Shown piece by piece: positions 24,701 through 34,329 of a stretch of 64,000 bases of DNA; the stretch's first letter is position 1, and each line of letters opens with the position of its first letter. The notes beneath the pieces are model-generated. The model worked only from the letters and a program-made list of their open reading frames with translations, made no database searches and was not told the DNA's origin. The DNA comes from Amborella trichopoda. Lineage: Eukaryota > Streptophyta > Magnoliopsida > Amborellales > Amborellaceae. Made by a program: the position numbers and the translations under genes. The stretch is taken from positions 422,357 through 486,356 of the forward strand of contig NW_006499443.1 of the NCBI RefSeq assembly GCF_000471905.2. Reading direction: 5' to 3'.

Positions 24701-25723
24701 AGTATCATATGTTCAATTAGATGGCTTGGGGTATGTCACAAAATTCAAAAAAAAATTAATTGGGATTTTAGTTTAGGTACAAGTACATTTATAACTATTT
24801 GATTTGAAATTTGATAGATAAGAATGATGGAAATGGTTTCTTTGTATACTTTTCCTAGAAAGATCCTTAGCGCCCATTTCTTTTTTTGTAGGTTCTTAGA
24901 CCGCGCGGCTATCCCTAAAGACAGCATCACACACACGACACACCCTTGGCACCTTTGCACAATGACCCAAGTAGAGGAGACCAAGATTCTCATGCGCATG
25001 CTCCCTATTATAGCCAGCACCATCTTCATGAACACTTGCCTGGCCCAACTGCAAACCTTCTCAATTCAACAAGGAGTGACCATGGAACCACACCTTGGCA
25101 AGTTCAAGGTCCCTGCCTCCTCCATTCCTGTCATACCTCTTATCTTCATGGCTATCCTCGTCCCCATTTATGAAAAGGTCTTCGTCCCTGTGGCTCGCAA
25201 AATGACAGGGATCCCGACCGGTATCAGTCATTTGCAAAGGATTGGGGTGGGCTTGGTTTTGTCCATAATCTCTATGTCAATTGCTGGGGTCATAGAGACC
25301 AAGAGAAAATCAGTTGCTATAGAACATAACATGGTGGATACCAACAATATCATGAATCCTTTGCCAATGTCTGTGTTTTGGCTAGGGTTTCAGTATGCCA
25401 TTTTTGGGGCAGCTGATATGTTTACATTGGTGGGGCTGCTGGAGTTCTTCTACAGTGAGAGCTCAATAGGGATGAAGACTTTGGGGACTTCAATATCTTG
25501 GTGTTCTTTGGCATTTGGGTACTACACTAGCACAGTGGTGGTGGAGGTGGTGAATAAGGTGAGTGATGGATGGCTTGCTGGTAACAACTTGAATAGGGAT
25601 CACTTGAGTTATTTCTATTGGCTGTTGGCTGGTTTGAGTGCGGTGAACTTTGGGAATTACTTGTATTGGGCCAAATGGTACAAGTACAAGAGTGTGGTGA
25701 TCCCAAAAGAAGATGATAAGTAA
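15761..25723 (+). CDS. NRT1/PTR (NPF4.5-like) transporter; 6 exons, about 568 aa if exon 2 uses the upstream acceptor
   Basis: Predicted exons: 15761-15763 (ATG only), 15887-15965, 16134-16351, 16724-17173, 19897-20021, 24892-25723. A proton-coupled-transporter-family (MFS) membrane protein; related NPF4 members move nitrate, abscisic acid or gibberellin, but substrate cannot be read from sequence. Family marks: FVYAMEAMENMAF in TM1, KSANTLTNFMGTSFL, GGFISDTFLSRFKTC, LYLVALGTGGVKAALPA, GADQFD, FFNWFLFSL, DQFRFLDRAAI, QVEETKILMRMLP, ISHLQRIGVGLVLS, GLLEFFYSES, and a C-terminus like YFYWLLAGLSAVNF. The ExxE[K/R] motif of TM1 is absent, as in NPF4.5-type relatives. Exons 3-6 are firm. The start is not: the better acceptor at 15897 gives MRWKGPSFAA then a stop, while the acceptor at 15886 keeps the frame open. 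The donor after exon 2 (GTCATT) is weak. The acceptor before exon 4 is duplicated 69 bases upstream. Confidence 0.87.
16586..16737 (+). repeat. 69-bp tandem duplication carrying the acceptor of NPF exon 4
   Basis: A block with CATCTTCTCTC, TTTCCTACACTAATTCATT, ACAAACTGTTTAAACAG and GGGTATGCTC occurs twice in tandem. The two AG acceptors are at 16653-16654 and 16722-16723, with exon starts 16655 and 16724, 69 bases apart. The downstream one gives the conserved family sequence (ELI-GYALLTVQAH). The upstream one would add 23 codons without a stop. Confidence 0.9.
17203..17290 (+). mobile_element. Possible tRNA-derived SINE head in NPF intron 4
   Basis: GGCTCGGTAGTTGG resembles a polymerase III A box, and GCGAGTTCGAGTGGAC about 35 bases on resembles a B box. 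An A-rich tract (CAAAAATAAAATAAAAA) follows. A similar pair (GACTCGGTGCTGG and GTAGTTCGAACC) is at 17685-17755. Plant SINEs have this build, but no target duplication was identified. Confidence 0.35.
19428..19735. repeat. GGGTC/GGACCC-rich repeat, probable hAT-type MITE
   Basis: Starts with AAAGTGGCAACGGGTTGGG and contains many GGACCCGGACC- and TCGGGTC-like words around an AT-rich centre. The start matches the hAT-like element at 24291 and relatives at 29353 and 47158. Its right end is unclear, so the limits are approximate. Confidence 0.45.
22087..22488. repeat. 197-bp tandem direct repeat in NPF intron 5
   Basis: Two adjacent copies, offset 197, share TATAACAAACT, GGGATAATGATTAAGTGATC, GGAACCAAATTGTATTGTT, CATGCGAGAAAAAAACATTAG and TCTCACAACATCTTTAATAAA. 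Only a few substitutions and A-run length changes separate them, so the duplication is fairly recent. Confidence 0.88.
22631..23022 (+). mobile_element. Mutator-like MITE, subfamily a (copy C), 392 bp with 9-bp target duplication
   Basis: Flanked by TAAAACTAT (22622-22630) and TAGAACTAT (23023-23031), a 9-bp duplication with one mismatch. The left end GGGAAAAGTTTATATAACG and the right end TTATAGAAACCATACCC are imperfect inverted repeats continuing into GTTGCAACC on both sides. The 9-bp duplication is the hallmark of Mutator superfamily insertion. No coding capacity, so it is non-autonomous. Confidence 0.85.
23057..23444 (+). mobile_element. Mutator-like MITE, subfamily b (copy D), 388 bp with exact 9-bp target duplication
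   Basis: Flanked by CTATCTAAT on both sides (23048-23056 and 23445-23453). Ends: GGGAAAAGTTTATATAGAGCC and TAGGCTCTATACAAACCGCGCCC. Subfamily b differs from a in having GAGCC...GGCTC in place of GTTGCAACC next to the ends. It lies only 34 bases from copy C. Confidence 0.9.
24291..24549. mobile_element. hAT-like MITE, 259 bp with 8-bp target duplication
   Basis: Flanked by TCTTCACT at 24283-24290 and 24550-24557. Left end AGGGGTGGCAACGGGCC and right end CCCATTGCCAGCCTCCA are inverted repeats (GGNGGCAA core). The 8-bp duplication and GGGTGGCAA-type ends fit the hAT superfamily. The interior is rich in GGGCC/GGCCC words and is GC-rich compared with its surroundings. Confidence 0.85.
24635..24850. 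repeat. Repeat family 3 (short TIR element), copy
   Basis: GAGATTGTATACTATTAGATC then TTTTAGTACAAGTAGGTTACA at the left; ATAGATAAGAATGATGG then TTTGTATAC at the right. A matching arrangement occurs at 41630-41840, where GGTACAAGCAGGTCACAATC on the left mirrors GAATGATTGGGACCTTCGTGTACC on the right. Probably a MITE; target duplications were not resolved. Confidence 0.45.
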
Positions 25724-26060
25724 GGAATCGACGCAACTGGTCGCCCGATCCTTTCAAATAATCGAGCACGATCATCTTAACCGCATCAGGGATGAGCTCA
25801 AGGATATAGGCAATGAATGTTCTAGTTGGGTTTTGGATGTAGCAATATGTTTTGGGTTTGTAGAGTATGCAAGATGGATTTTGAGCTGAAGAAATATATG
25901 TTTTGGGTTTGTATAGTATGCAAGATGGATTTTGGGTGGAGGAAGGAAGAGCCCTCAACCATCTTTTGTTGTTGTGGACGGTCGAGGAGCTGCTAGCAAA
26001 ATGTTTTAAACTAAACTGCTAGATTAGTATACTTTTCATATGTTCAATGTGGCCCTTGTC
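25724..26060 (+). other. Probable 3' UTR of the NPF gene with a 51-bp tandem duplication
   Basis: Downstream of the stop codon, ATATGTTTTGGGTTTGTA, then AGTATGCAAGATGGATTTTG, is repeated with an offset of 51 (units about 25845-25895 and 25896-25946). The exact polyadenylation site cannot be placed. Confidence 0.55.
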
Positions 26061-26850
26061 TTTTTTCTTGTTCTTTTGTTTTTTTTTTTTGGGATGTTAA
26101 CATGGGACCTGATAAGAATGGAAATCAATAGTTATGGCAGCCCACCATCCTAACCACCTATGCTTTGAATCCTCTCTCTATGGCATGGGACAAATGTCTT
26201 GCCCCCACTATGCATTATTTTGTTGGGGATCTCTCATGTCCTAGCATGGACTAATTTCCTCTCTCCATTGTGCATTATTTTGTTAGGTCTAAGCAATGGT
26301 TTAAAAAATGGATCGGTGCCCCTGGGCACCCCAAAAATCCATTCAGATCGGTGAATCGGTGATCCAGATCTAGAGTCAGCCAAATAGGTCGATTGATCCT
26401 TCAAAAAAATCCCAAAAAATTATTAAAATTAATTATAAATATTTTTTTTTAATAATCCAATAAGAAATGGGGATACTGCATGATTAACTTTCATTTTTTT
26501 TAATCAATATGCGAATATTGAGATTTTCGTTCCCTGTATGAAGATTCTCATCAAATATTTATTAAAATCTAACTAAGGACAATATTATACTTTAAAATTA
26601 GAATTATTGGTATGCATTTTCTTGTTTTATCATTATTTTACTATACAAATAAAAATAAGTTTGAAATTTGTCTTATAGTATCATCTAATTTAAAAATCTA
26701 AAAATTTAACAATAAATTAGGAGAATCAGCCAAATAAGCAAATTTTGTCTCAAAATATTTTTAAAAAATCATTATGAATATTTAAAAATAGTATTGTTTT
26801 AGTTTCTAAAAGAAATTAGTTACCTTAGTCCAACTAAGCCTTTATACCCA
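26061..26850. other. Intergenic AT-rich DNA
   Basis: Contains a degenerate direct repeat of a TGCATTATTTTGTTRG motif (26210-26290) and a patch of ATCGGTGAATCGGTGATCC words (26310-26400) seen also near 27530 and 48420. No gene recognised. Confidence 0.45.
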
Positions 26851-26854
26851 AAAA

Positions 26855-27201
26855 GGAAAAAATTTATATAAGGTTGAAACATTAAAATGTAGAACTATGG
26901 ATGCACCACAAAAATCTATTGGAAAAAGTTATTTTAGTATTGAAAAACCCTCTAATTGATCGTCTCAATGTCGAGATGTATGACTATGAAAAAAGAAAGG
27001 ATTTTGAGTCCCAAAAGTGATACATCTTATAACACATTATATAGACCATCAATTTTTAAGATTTTCATATGTTTATAGATCTACTTGATTTCAATCATTT
27101 TTAAAATTTAAAATTTTATAATTAGATATGAAAATAACTGGAGGTGCTCTTTAAATGGATTGTTTAAGGTTGCACCTTGCAACCTTGTGGAAACCACACC
27201 C
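26855..27201 (+). mobile_element. Mutator-like MITE, subfamily a (copy E), shortened
   Basis: Starts GGAAAAAATTTATATAAGG and ends CCTTGTGGAAACCACACCC. The interior has CCCTCTAATTGATCGTCTC and GATCTACTTGATTTCAATC as in copies C and F, but part of the right half is deleted. No convincing 9-bp duplication. Confidence 0.7.
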
Positions 27202-27689
27202 TTATAAATGAGGTCCAAATACGTCTTCCATCGCACATGAAAACCAAGCATGAATAGTGACACATCCAAAAGGCTGAAATAGCCATATAAATAGTCTCTC
27301 TTAGCCTTTTATGTAAAGCTGCATGCTCATAATGGTGGTTGGTAGGTACTTATGACAGTCGCAAGTATGTGTAAGAAGTTTTAAATAAAATAATGTAAAC
27401 GGTGACTGCAACAGGTACGTGTGGTGTACGAAATTTATATTAAAAATAAATTTTACATTAAAATAATGTAAAAAACTTGATTCTTTGGGATCCGGATATA
27501 TCATTGAATCTGGATCACTTTGGACGATATTCGATCTGGTTCGGGAGACTGCGATCCGAATAGGCGATTTTTAAACACTGGGTTTAAGTGTAGAATCGTA
27601 TAGGGGTAGTTGAAAGAAAGACTAATTTGATTTTACCAAGAAATTTTATTTATTTTTTTTTTTTTTCACTCTTTTATTTTTATTTTTCT

Positions 27690-29352
27690 TTCTTTTGGCA
27701 AAGATCACTTACAAGTAGTTTTATTACAATAACTCTTGCTTCAAAGAAAATAAAACTAATAAATCCAATATCTTAAAAACATTGATGTCATTAAACCAAT
27801 TTTCTTTAAACAAAGAAAATATCCATAATTTTTTTGCCTGGGAATATAAAGATAATATAATTAAATATGGTAAGAAATAAAAAGAGTGTCAAATATTATC
27901 TCAATCGGGTTTAGTACAACTCATACTGAGTCTCCTCCTTCCAATGATGCACGAGATCTATGATCGGTTACTTGATTCTCCTACATATAGCAAAAACTCT
28001 CTCAATGGCATATAAATCTTGATCTAAAAACCAACTACCTAATGCATCAACTTCTTAATCTTGTTCCAACCCTTTTGACTTGATTTTTTGAGAGATGAGA
28101 GATAGATCAGAGAAGTAGAGAAAGTCCCTTTGGCTTGATCTTTTTAGAGATAAGAGATAGATTAGAGAGATAGAGAGATCTACGAGCAAGGGGATCTTCC
28201 CTTTTGCTACCCAAAAATCAAATCCTTAGCTAACCAAAAATCAAATAAAAAAGATGGATGGCTCTAGCTCTAGCCTTCAACCTGTAAGTTGGTTATACCC
28301 AAAAGATAAGCCAACAAATAAAGGATAAACATTCTTATCAAGAAGAATACGTGAATGGGTGAGGCGTGCTATTCTTTTAGTGGCTACGTGTGAGCCCACC
28401 TATTCCACATGTTTTTAATTTTTGGGCTTCATATTTTATGAAAGTCCCATATGTTTTTAGAAATTATTTTATTTCATAATTAGAATTTTTAAATCTTTAT
28501 ATTTTATTTAAAACATTGAAAATTTAATATATCTTAATTTATAAATCCAAACGATAAAAATAAAATATCATAAGATTCACAAAAATTCAAATAAACATTC
28601 TAAAAATCATATATCATAAAACTAATTAATTTTGATGGGAATCAGATCCATTATATCTAGGAATTATCAATATATGAGAGCACTCCACCTTTAACTGTGA
28701 ATCACGATCCGTCTAGCTTTCTCAAACTTACCCAACAGTTCTCATGACCCACAATCCACTGCAAGGGCACATGATTGGATCAGCAAAGTCCGCCCATAGA
28801 CTAACACTGCAGGGGTTCATAATTGGACCACTAAAGTCAGCCAATAGACTAGGAGATGCAATCTCAGTTTATGGATTTCAAGTTTTCCCCTAGAGACAAA
28901 AAAGTACGATCCTGCATACCATGATACAATCATGACTCAATGGTGGTTAGCGGTAATCTCTCGCACATGTACACGTTTCATCTTCATTGGCGAATCTTAA
29001 AACGGCTATCTATGTACATGTCGTGTGATGATATAACGTTGATGTTTTAGCCCTGTCTCTAAAAGTTATTCATCACACGTAAGGGCCACACAATCCCTTG
29101 GCTCTCATCTGGACATACTTCGACCTCATCAAAAGTTAACCCACTAAACCCGTCTCGGTAGATCCTTATGCCCAGGTACCTTGGATTATTTCGAACTCGA
29201 CTGGCCTAGCACGTCAAGCTTAGTCAAAGTATCGACAAATCACATTTACCTAGTATAGTCCACAAAAGGACTATACTTCCACTGAATTTATGTTTCACTA
29301 TAAAAAATTCTCATACAAGCTCTCATAAGGCCTTAGGTCACATAAACCCAAC
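27690..29352 (-). mobile_element. LTR-retrotransposon relic (probable LTR read on the - strand)
   Basis: About 1.6 kb that recurs, interrupted, at 56690-57181 plus 61856-62643. Shared landmarks: CTCCTACATATRRCAAAA, CTCTCAATGGCATAT, ACATGTCGTGTGATGATATAAC, TAGCCCTGTCTCTAAAAG, TAAGGGCCACACA, TGGCCTAGCACGTC and GAGTTTATGTTTCACTATA. On the - strand its edge reads TGTTGGGTTTATGTGACC in the related copies, which suits the 5' TG of an LTR. No coding domain was seen. Its outer end abuts the hAT-like repeat at 29353. Confidence 0.6.
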
Positions 29353-29625
29353 CGTGGTAATAGGTCCGACCGACCCGACCTAGGACCCAAGGGGTAGACC
29401 CAATCTGGGTCTAGGTATGGGTCCAAAAATTGGACACATTGGGTCGGGCCCATGTCTAAATTTTGGATCCGAACACTATTCAGGCCCGGGTTCGGGTCCA
29501 GTAATATTTGTCGGGTCCTACTATATGAAACATATTTAAATATTTTTAAATTTTTTGATCGGGTCCAATCAAGTCTGGGTCTAGCCAAACCCGGACCCAA
29601 CTCGACCAGACCGATTGCCACTCCT
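29353..29625. repeat. GGGTC-rich hAT-type MITE, degraded
   Basis: GTGGTAATAGGTCCGACC at the left and GACCGATTGCCACTCCT at the right are imperfect inverted repeats. The interior is full of GGGTCC and GGACCC words. It resembles the element at 24291 but shows no clear 8-bp duplication. Confidence 0.6.
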
Positions 29626-30263
29626 AAACTTGTACAACTTACTTGCAAAAAGTTGGCCCTCGGGGAACAATAGACCGTGTTTGAAACGAGTGTTTAAAAA
29701 GTTGCCTAACCGATTATAACTACCTGAGTCAACAGGGATCGGTTTGAGTCTCTGTCGGAACTGCTCGATTAACCCAAAAAAAAAAACCTTCTTGGTTCAT
29801 AAAATCACCAATCCGTCGTTCTTAATCCTACTCCCTCATTTCTACAATAAAAATCATGAAATTAGGGTAACAATTTTAGTATTTGAGCCGTCTTTCATTT
29901 TCCGCACAACTAGTTTTCGGTAAAGAAACCAAAATAATAGAAATCTAGAGTCCAAAGTTTGGGAGGTTTTATAAACCGAAATCTAAAATACCCTATTTCT
30001 CTATCACTGTTCCACCAAAATTTGTCAAGTTTGTCCCAAAATGTTCTCTACAAAACCCATAAAAGTACTTTGTATAAAAACCAAAAGCCTGTGAGATTAA
30101 TTTTTGTTCTTTCGCCATTCTTTAATTTTCCTCGTCTTTTGATCTATTTTCTCTCAAGAAAACACATTTTATCTTTCTTCAACCTTTCCATAAGTTTTTT
30201 CTTTCTTTTCTTTTGTTTTGTGTTGATACAATTTTCCACTTGAGAGATACAATTTTCAAAAAC

Positions 30264-30445
30264 TGATATTTGGTTGAAATTCCTCACCGTATTACTAATA
30301 AGAGCCCATGACATGAGTTATAAGATTGTTTAATATTTTACATGTGACCCCACCGATATTTGGTTGAAATTCCTCACCGTATTACTAATAAGAGCCCATG
30401 ACATGAGTTATAAGATTGTTTAATATTTTACATGTGACCCCACCC
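30264..30445. repeat. Perfect 91-bp tandem duplication
   Basis: The block beginning GATATTTGGTTGAAATTCC and ending TTTACATGTGACCCCACC occurs twice in direct contact (30264-30354, 30355-30445). I see no difference between copies. A partial further echo, TTACATGTGACCCC, follows at about 30455. Confidence 0.95.
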
Positions 30446-31200
30446 ACATTTAAATTACATGTGACCCCTGCTCTCAGCCGTTGGATCCGAGTAGATGGTT
30501 CGTATGGCTTGAGTCACAATGTCACAAGTTGGTTCTTGGGGGGTCAGATCTTGATCCGACGGCTTAGAGTACTTTATTTTTACTCTTTATTTTATAAATC
30601 ATTTTCCGAAAAAATTTGGGACATGTATACAGGGGCGCATTTAATAAAAATAATTAAAAAAATATTTCTTTTGATAAAATTTACTAGAACACCCTTAAAA
30701 CTTTCCGGAGCATTTGGGTTATTTTTTCGCTAATTTTTTTTTCTTTTTTTTTTTTTTTCTTAGGTGTGCCCCAATAAGAAAATGGGACATCCCAAATTTC
30801 ACTTAAAACCGTTTTGTAGAAAAAATAATTAAAAATCAAACAATATTTAACATAGCATTGTGATATGGGAATAAGCCCTTTATGGGATTCGAGCATAGCC
30901 TGGATAAGGATTCCAACAACTTAAAGATAGCAACGCCATGCCTAAGTCCCCACCTAGAAAGTAAAAAATGTCTGCATAAATTTTTTACCTTCCAAATATG
31001 GTTTTTTATTGGGAAAATATCAAAAAAGGGGTTGAGACCTCTTACAATATCAATAAAGGAGTGTTTTTAAGATAACAGACTACATTTGAAGGTGTGTTTT
31101 TAAGTTTTTATATCAATTAGGTATGGCCTCAAAAAAAAAATTTGTTAAATTTTTTTAAAATTGCCATATTCAGTGCTTGAACTATGGAATATTTAGGGGT
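30446..31200. other. Intergenic DNA with a TIR-like AT-rich segment
   Basis: At 30600-30800 there is AT-rich sequence with GGGACATGTATACAGGGGCGC, a central AACACCCTTAAAAC TTTCCGGAGC stretch, and TAGGTGTGCCCCAATAAG. It resembles 23640-23840, where CCAAACTACCCCTAAAATTTT and GGGGTATTTTGGTC form a hairpin and TAGGTGCGCCCCAATG follows. Possibly one more MITE family; ends unresolved. No gene. Confidence 0.4.
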
Positions 31201-31211
31201 ACTTTATCATT

Positions 31212-31622
31212 GGAAAACGTTTATATAAGGTTGATCTTTAAAATGTAGAATTACAAATGCACCTCAAAAATTCATAAGAAAATATCATTTTAATGTTGAA
31301 AAACCCTCTAATTGATCATCTCAACATTGAGATATATGAATGTGAAAAATAAAAAGATTTCGAGTCCCAGAAATAGTACATCTTGTAATACATTATCTAG
31401 ACCGTTTATTTTCAAGATTTTCATATGTTTATAGATCTACTTGATTTTAATCATTTTTGGAGTTTTAAACATTTTTGGAGTTTTAAAATTTATAATTAGA
31501 GATGAAAATAGATTCTAAGATAATTCTAAGAATTTTTTACACCAAAATTACATGTTATGATAAAATTTGGAGGGCGTCTTAATTGAATGGTTTAAGGTTG
31601 CTACTTTATAGAAACCACACCC
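31212..31622 (+). mobile_element. Mutator-like MITE, subfamily a (copy F), 411 bp with exact 9-bp target duplication
   Basis: TTTATCATT precedes (31203-31211) and follows (31623-31631) the element. Ends are GGAAAACGTTTATATAAGG and TTTATAGAAACCACACCC. It contains a short internal direct repeat (ATTTTTGGAGTTTTAAA, about 31450-31490), which accounts for its extra length. This is one of the cleanest copies for defining the family. Confidence 0.92.
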
Positions 31623-31631
31623 TTTATCATT

Positions 31632-32621
31632 TATTGGTGCCGTTTTTAAAAACGACCTTTATTGCTGCACTTTAGAAAAGAACAAACAGTTTCCAAAGGA
31701 AGAAATACAATTCCGACTTCTTAATGCTAAACAACTAGGGCTAAAATAGTCATTTTCCTCATGCAACTAGATTGAGAGAAAAGACCCTCGTGCTCCTCGC
31801 AGTTCAGTATTAGAAACACGGAACATACTGAACTAAAGAAAGGATGTTTCGTGTCTCTAAAATGGAACAACTAGGGGGTTAGAAAGTAATTCCAGCTCTC
31901 TAGTTTACGAATTGTGAAGGTAATTTCATCATTTGGCACCAATGCCGAAAATATGCCTCTTCGGTATTTCAAATACTGGACAATTTGATAATTTTTTTTT
32001 TTTTTAGGATGTACCTCACTAGTATAGAAACTCAAAAGCATACCCTGAAAGGCATCTTGTAATCTTTGAACCCTTTAGTGATATTATAAAAGGTTTCAAA
32101 TCTTTTGATAATTGTTTTGTTTTTTTTGTTTTTTTATTATTAGAATTCAATAGGGCACGTAAAAATATGGCTATATTAAAACAAGTACTGCAAGAGTACC
32201 TGGGAGAATTACTAAATCCTATTAATCATAGCACATGGGCTGTTCCTTTGAAGTCTCCAAAGGTTGGAATTTTTTAGCCTAATATAAGATTTTTGTAATG
32301 AGGTCAAAACTCAAAAACCCTAGTATCTTACAATCGCCACCAACCAATCAATTAATTGCCTAACTAGGTTCGAAATAATTTTCTTTAATTATTAATGCCA
32401 CCTAAATTGTTCTTCATCATTTAAGCTTCCACATATCTATTAATGACTGTCTCTTAAATGCTATTCATTCAAATTGATTTATAATATCACTATTGTACCG
32501 ACCACCGAGATCCCTATAATTTTTTTATGGCCCGCAATTTGGCCATATAGGTCTCAAATATTTATATATTCTTCTTTGGAATCTCCCCTCTTCCCTTTTA
32601 AATATCTACTATATTACCCCA
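31632..32621. other. Intergenic DNA, no gene seen
   Basis: Mixed AT-rich sequence with no long frame, no transposon end and no RNA gene that I can support. Confidence 0.5.
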
Positions 32622-32630
32622 TTTACTTAT

Positions 32631-33014
32631 GGCAAAAGTTTATATAAGTGTGAGGCTCTAAACAATCAAATTAGGGCATAGTTCAAAAATTTCACTAGAA
32701 GAGGTGGTTTTGATGCCCAAATATCCTCAAATTGATTTTCTTTACATCAAGATGCATAGGCACGAGAAAAAAACTAGATTTCAAGTTTTGGAAATAGTGC
32801 ATCTTGTAATACATTTTTAGACCGTTATTTTCAATATTTCATAGATCTACTCGATCTACACTATTTTTTAAGCTTTAAATTGTATAATTAGAGATAAAAA
32901 TATATTTTAATACTAACACAAATATTTCCAGCATTGAAACCACATTTTCGGTACTATTTGAATGTGCGTTTTACTTTGATTGTTTAGAGCCTCGGCTTTA
33001 CACGAATCACACCC
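32631..33014 (+). mobile_element. Mutator-like MITE, subfamily b (copy G), 384 bp with 9-bp target duplication
   Basis: TTTACTTAT (32622-32630) and TTTATTTAT (33015-33023) flank it, one mismatch. Ends GGCAAAAGTTTATATAAGTG and CTTTACACGAATCACACCC. Interior matches copies A and D (TTCACTAGAAGAGGTGGTTTT, TTTTAAGCTTTAAAT). Confidence 0.87.
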
Positions 33015-33434
33015 TTTATTTATCAGCCATACATAAGTATATGCATTTCCATTATGAAGTAAAGAAGAATGAAAGATGGATCTCCCCCTCGGTCTCTCTT
33101 TCTGCGTTAACGTATATAGTTTTATTATATATAATTTTATTACTATCATAATCATTAGAGCCTTTTCCTAACTATTTCAGATCAGCCATATAGTAATAAA
33201 ACCATAACATTGTCAAAGCACAACAAGATGTTAGAAAATATACCAACACAGAGCCCTCATTCAGCTCTCCTTGTATGGCCAATGAATTTGCTTCAGGGTT
33301 TGCTTCTCTACAGAAATGATTGAAGAAAATGTTTATCCCACTACACTGATCTTGTATCTCATGTATTAAGGAGGCACGTACCCAAGTCAATGACTCTCTA
33401 TCTCTCTCCATATGTAAATGCATGTATATACGGT

Positions 33435-34325
33435 TTCTATTCGGCCAGCCCCCATATTGTAGAGATGCGGGCTTTACAATAAATATATTTTTAAATATAT
33501 TTTGATTCTAATTTTTAGAAAATGTATACTCTTTAACATGAAGATCATGAATATATAAAAAAATTGAAAATTAGAAATAATATTTATATTGAGAAAACAT
33601 GTGGACTGTTAGATACCCTTGTTTTTAGAAGAACTACCTATTGGCATCCATATTTAAGATGGATACTTTATAGAAAAAATTACGAAAAACACCTCCACCC
33701 CTATCTATGCAACTTACCCCACCCCAATCTTTTCTCTAATTTTTTTCCCCAAAACAATTTTTTCTCGCAAAAACCCCTCCGAGTTAAATAATTGTTATTT
33801 TTTGGATAAAAATGCCCTTCCCGTACAAACCAAATCAATTCACGGGTCCCAAGTAGCATACTGCCAGAGTGCATCGTTACACTTTCGGAGCGTGTCTTTT
33901 CACTACTGCAGCACTGTGGCTCCAGAGACTTCATTATCGAAGCGGAATGCTAGAGCATGTCTTTACACTATTGGAGGGAGTTCTCATAATGCTGAAGCGT
34001 TGTGACTCAGACCTACATTGTCGGAGCGTACATTCAGAATGCCGGAGCACTTATTTGTATTGCCGGAGCGTGTGTGAAAACAGGAGAGAAAAGGCCGTGT
34101 GAAAACAAACAAGGGTAGTTTAGTCTTATTTCATGCTACTTTTGGGTTGGGGGGTTATTTGCGCGGAAATGTTGTTTGGAGGGAAAAAGTGAGAGAAAAG
34201 ATTGGGGTCGGGTAAGTTGCATAGGTAGTCCATCTTAGGGTATTTTTTGTAATTTTTTCTACTTTATACCTATGGACCGCATATTGTAGAAATGCAGCCC
34301 AGCCCGCATGAAATAATTTTCCATA
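33435..34325 (+). repeat. Repeat family 2 copy, split by a nested MITE
   Basis: The left part 33435-33672 runs from TATTCGGCCAGCCCCCATATTG, TGTAGAGATGCGGGC to CATATTTAAGATGGATACTTTATA. The right part resumes after the insertion at 34269 with CCTATGGACCGCATATTG, TGTAGAAATGCAGCCC and GCATGAAATAATTTTCC. Together they make one complete family-2 element. Confidence 0.75.
33673..34259. mobile_element. Nested 587-bp Mutator-like MITE with exact 9-bp target duplication
   Basis: TACTTTATA lies on both sides (33664-33672, 34260-34268). Long inverted repeats: the left end GAAAAAATTACGAAAAACAC and further in CTATGCAACTTACCCCACCC mirror the right end, which ends GGGTATTTTTTGTAATTTTTTC, with the complement of CTATGCAACTTACCCGACCC inside it. 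The centre (33850-34080) carries degenerate repeats of a NTGCCGGAGCGTGT-like word. No protein-coding content. Confidence 0.9.
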
Positions 34326-34329
34326 ACAT

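Larger units (their letters stand above)
20022..24891 (+). other. NPF intron between exons 5 and 6 (4.9 kb), transposon-rich
   Basis: The largest intron in the window. It contains a 197-bp tandem repeat (22087-22488), two adjacent Mutator-like MITEs (22631-23022, 23057-23444), a hAT-like MITE (24291-24549) and family-3 fragments (about 20440-20545, 22607-23500, 24635-24850). These insertions explain its length. No coding exon was seen; the next coding sequence starts at 24892 after TTTTTTTGTAG. Confidence 0.75.

Noticed and set aside
25527..25958. A 143-codon frame antisense to the end of the NPF gene
   Set aside because: It is the complement of coding and 3' UTR sequence including the 51-bp tandem repeat; repeated residues reflect that duplication.
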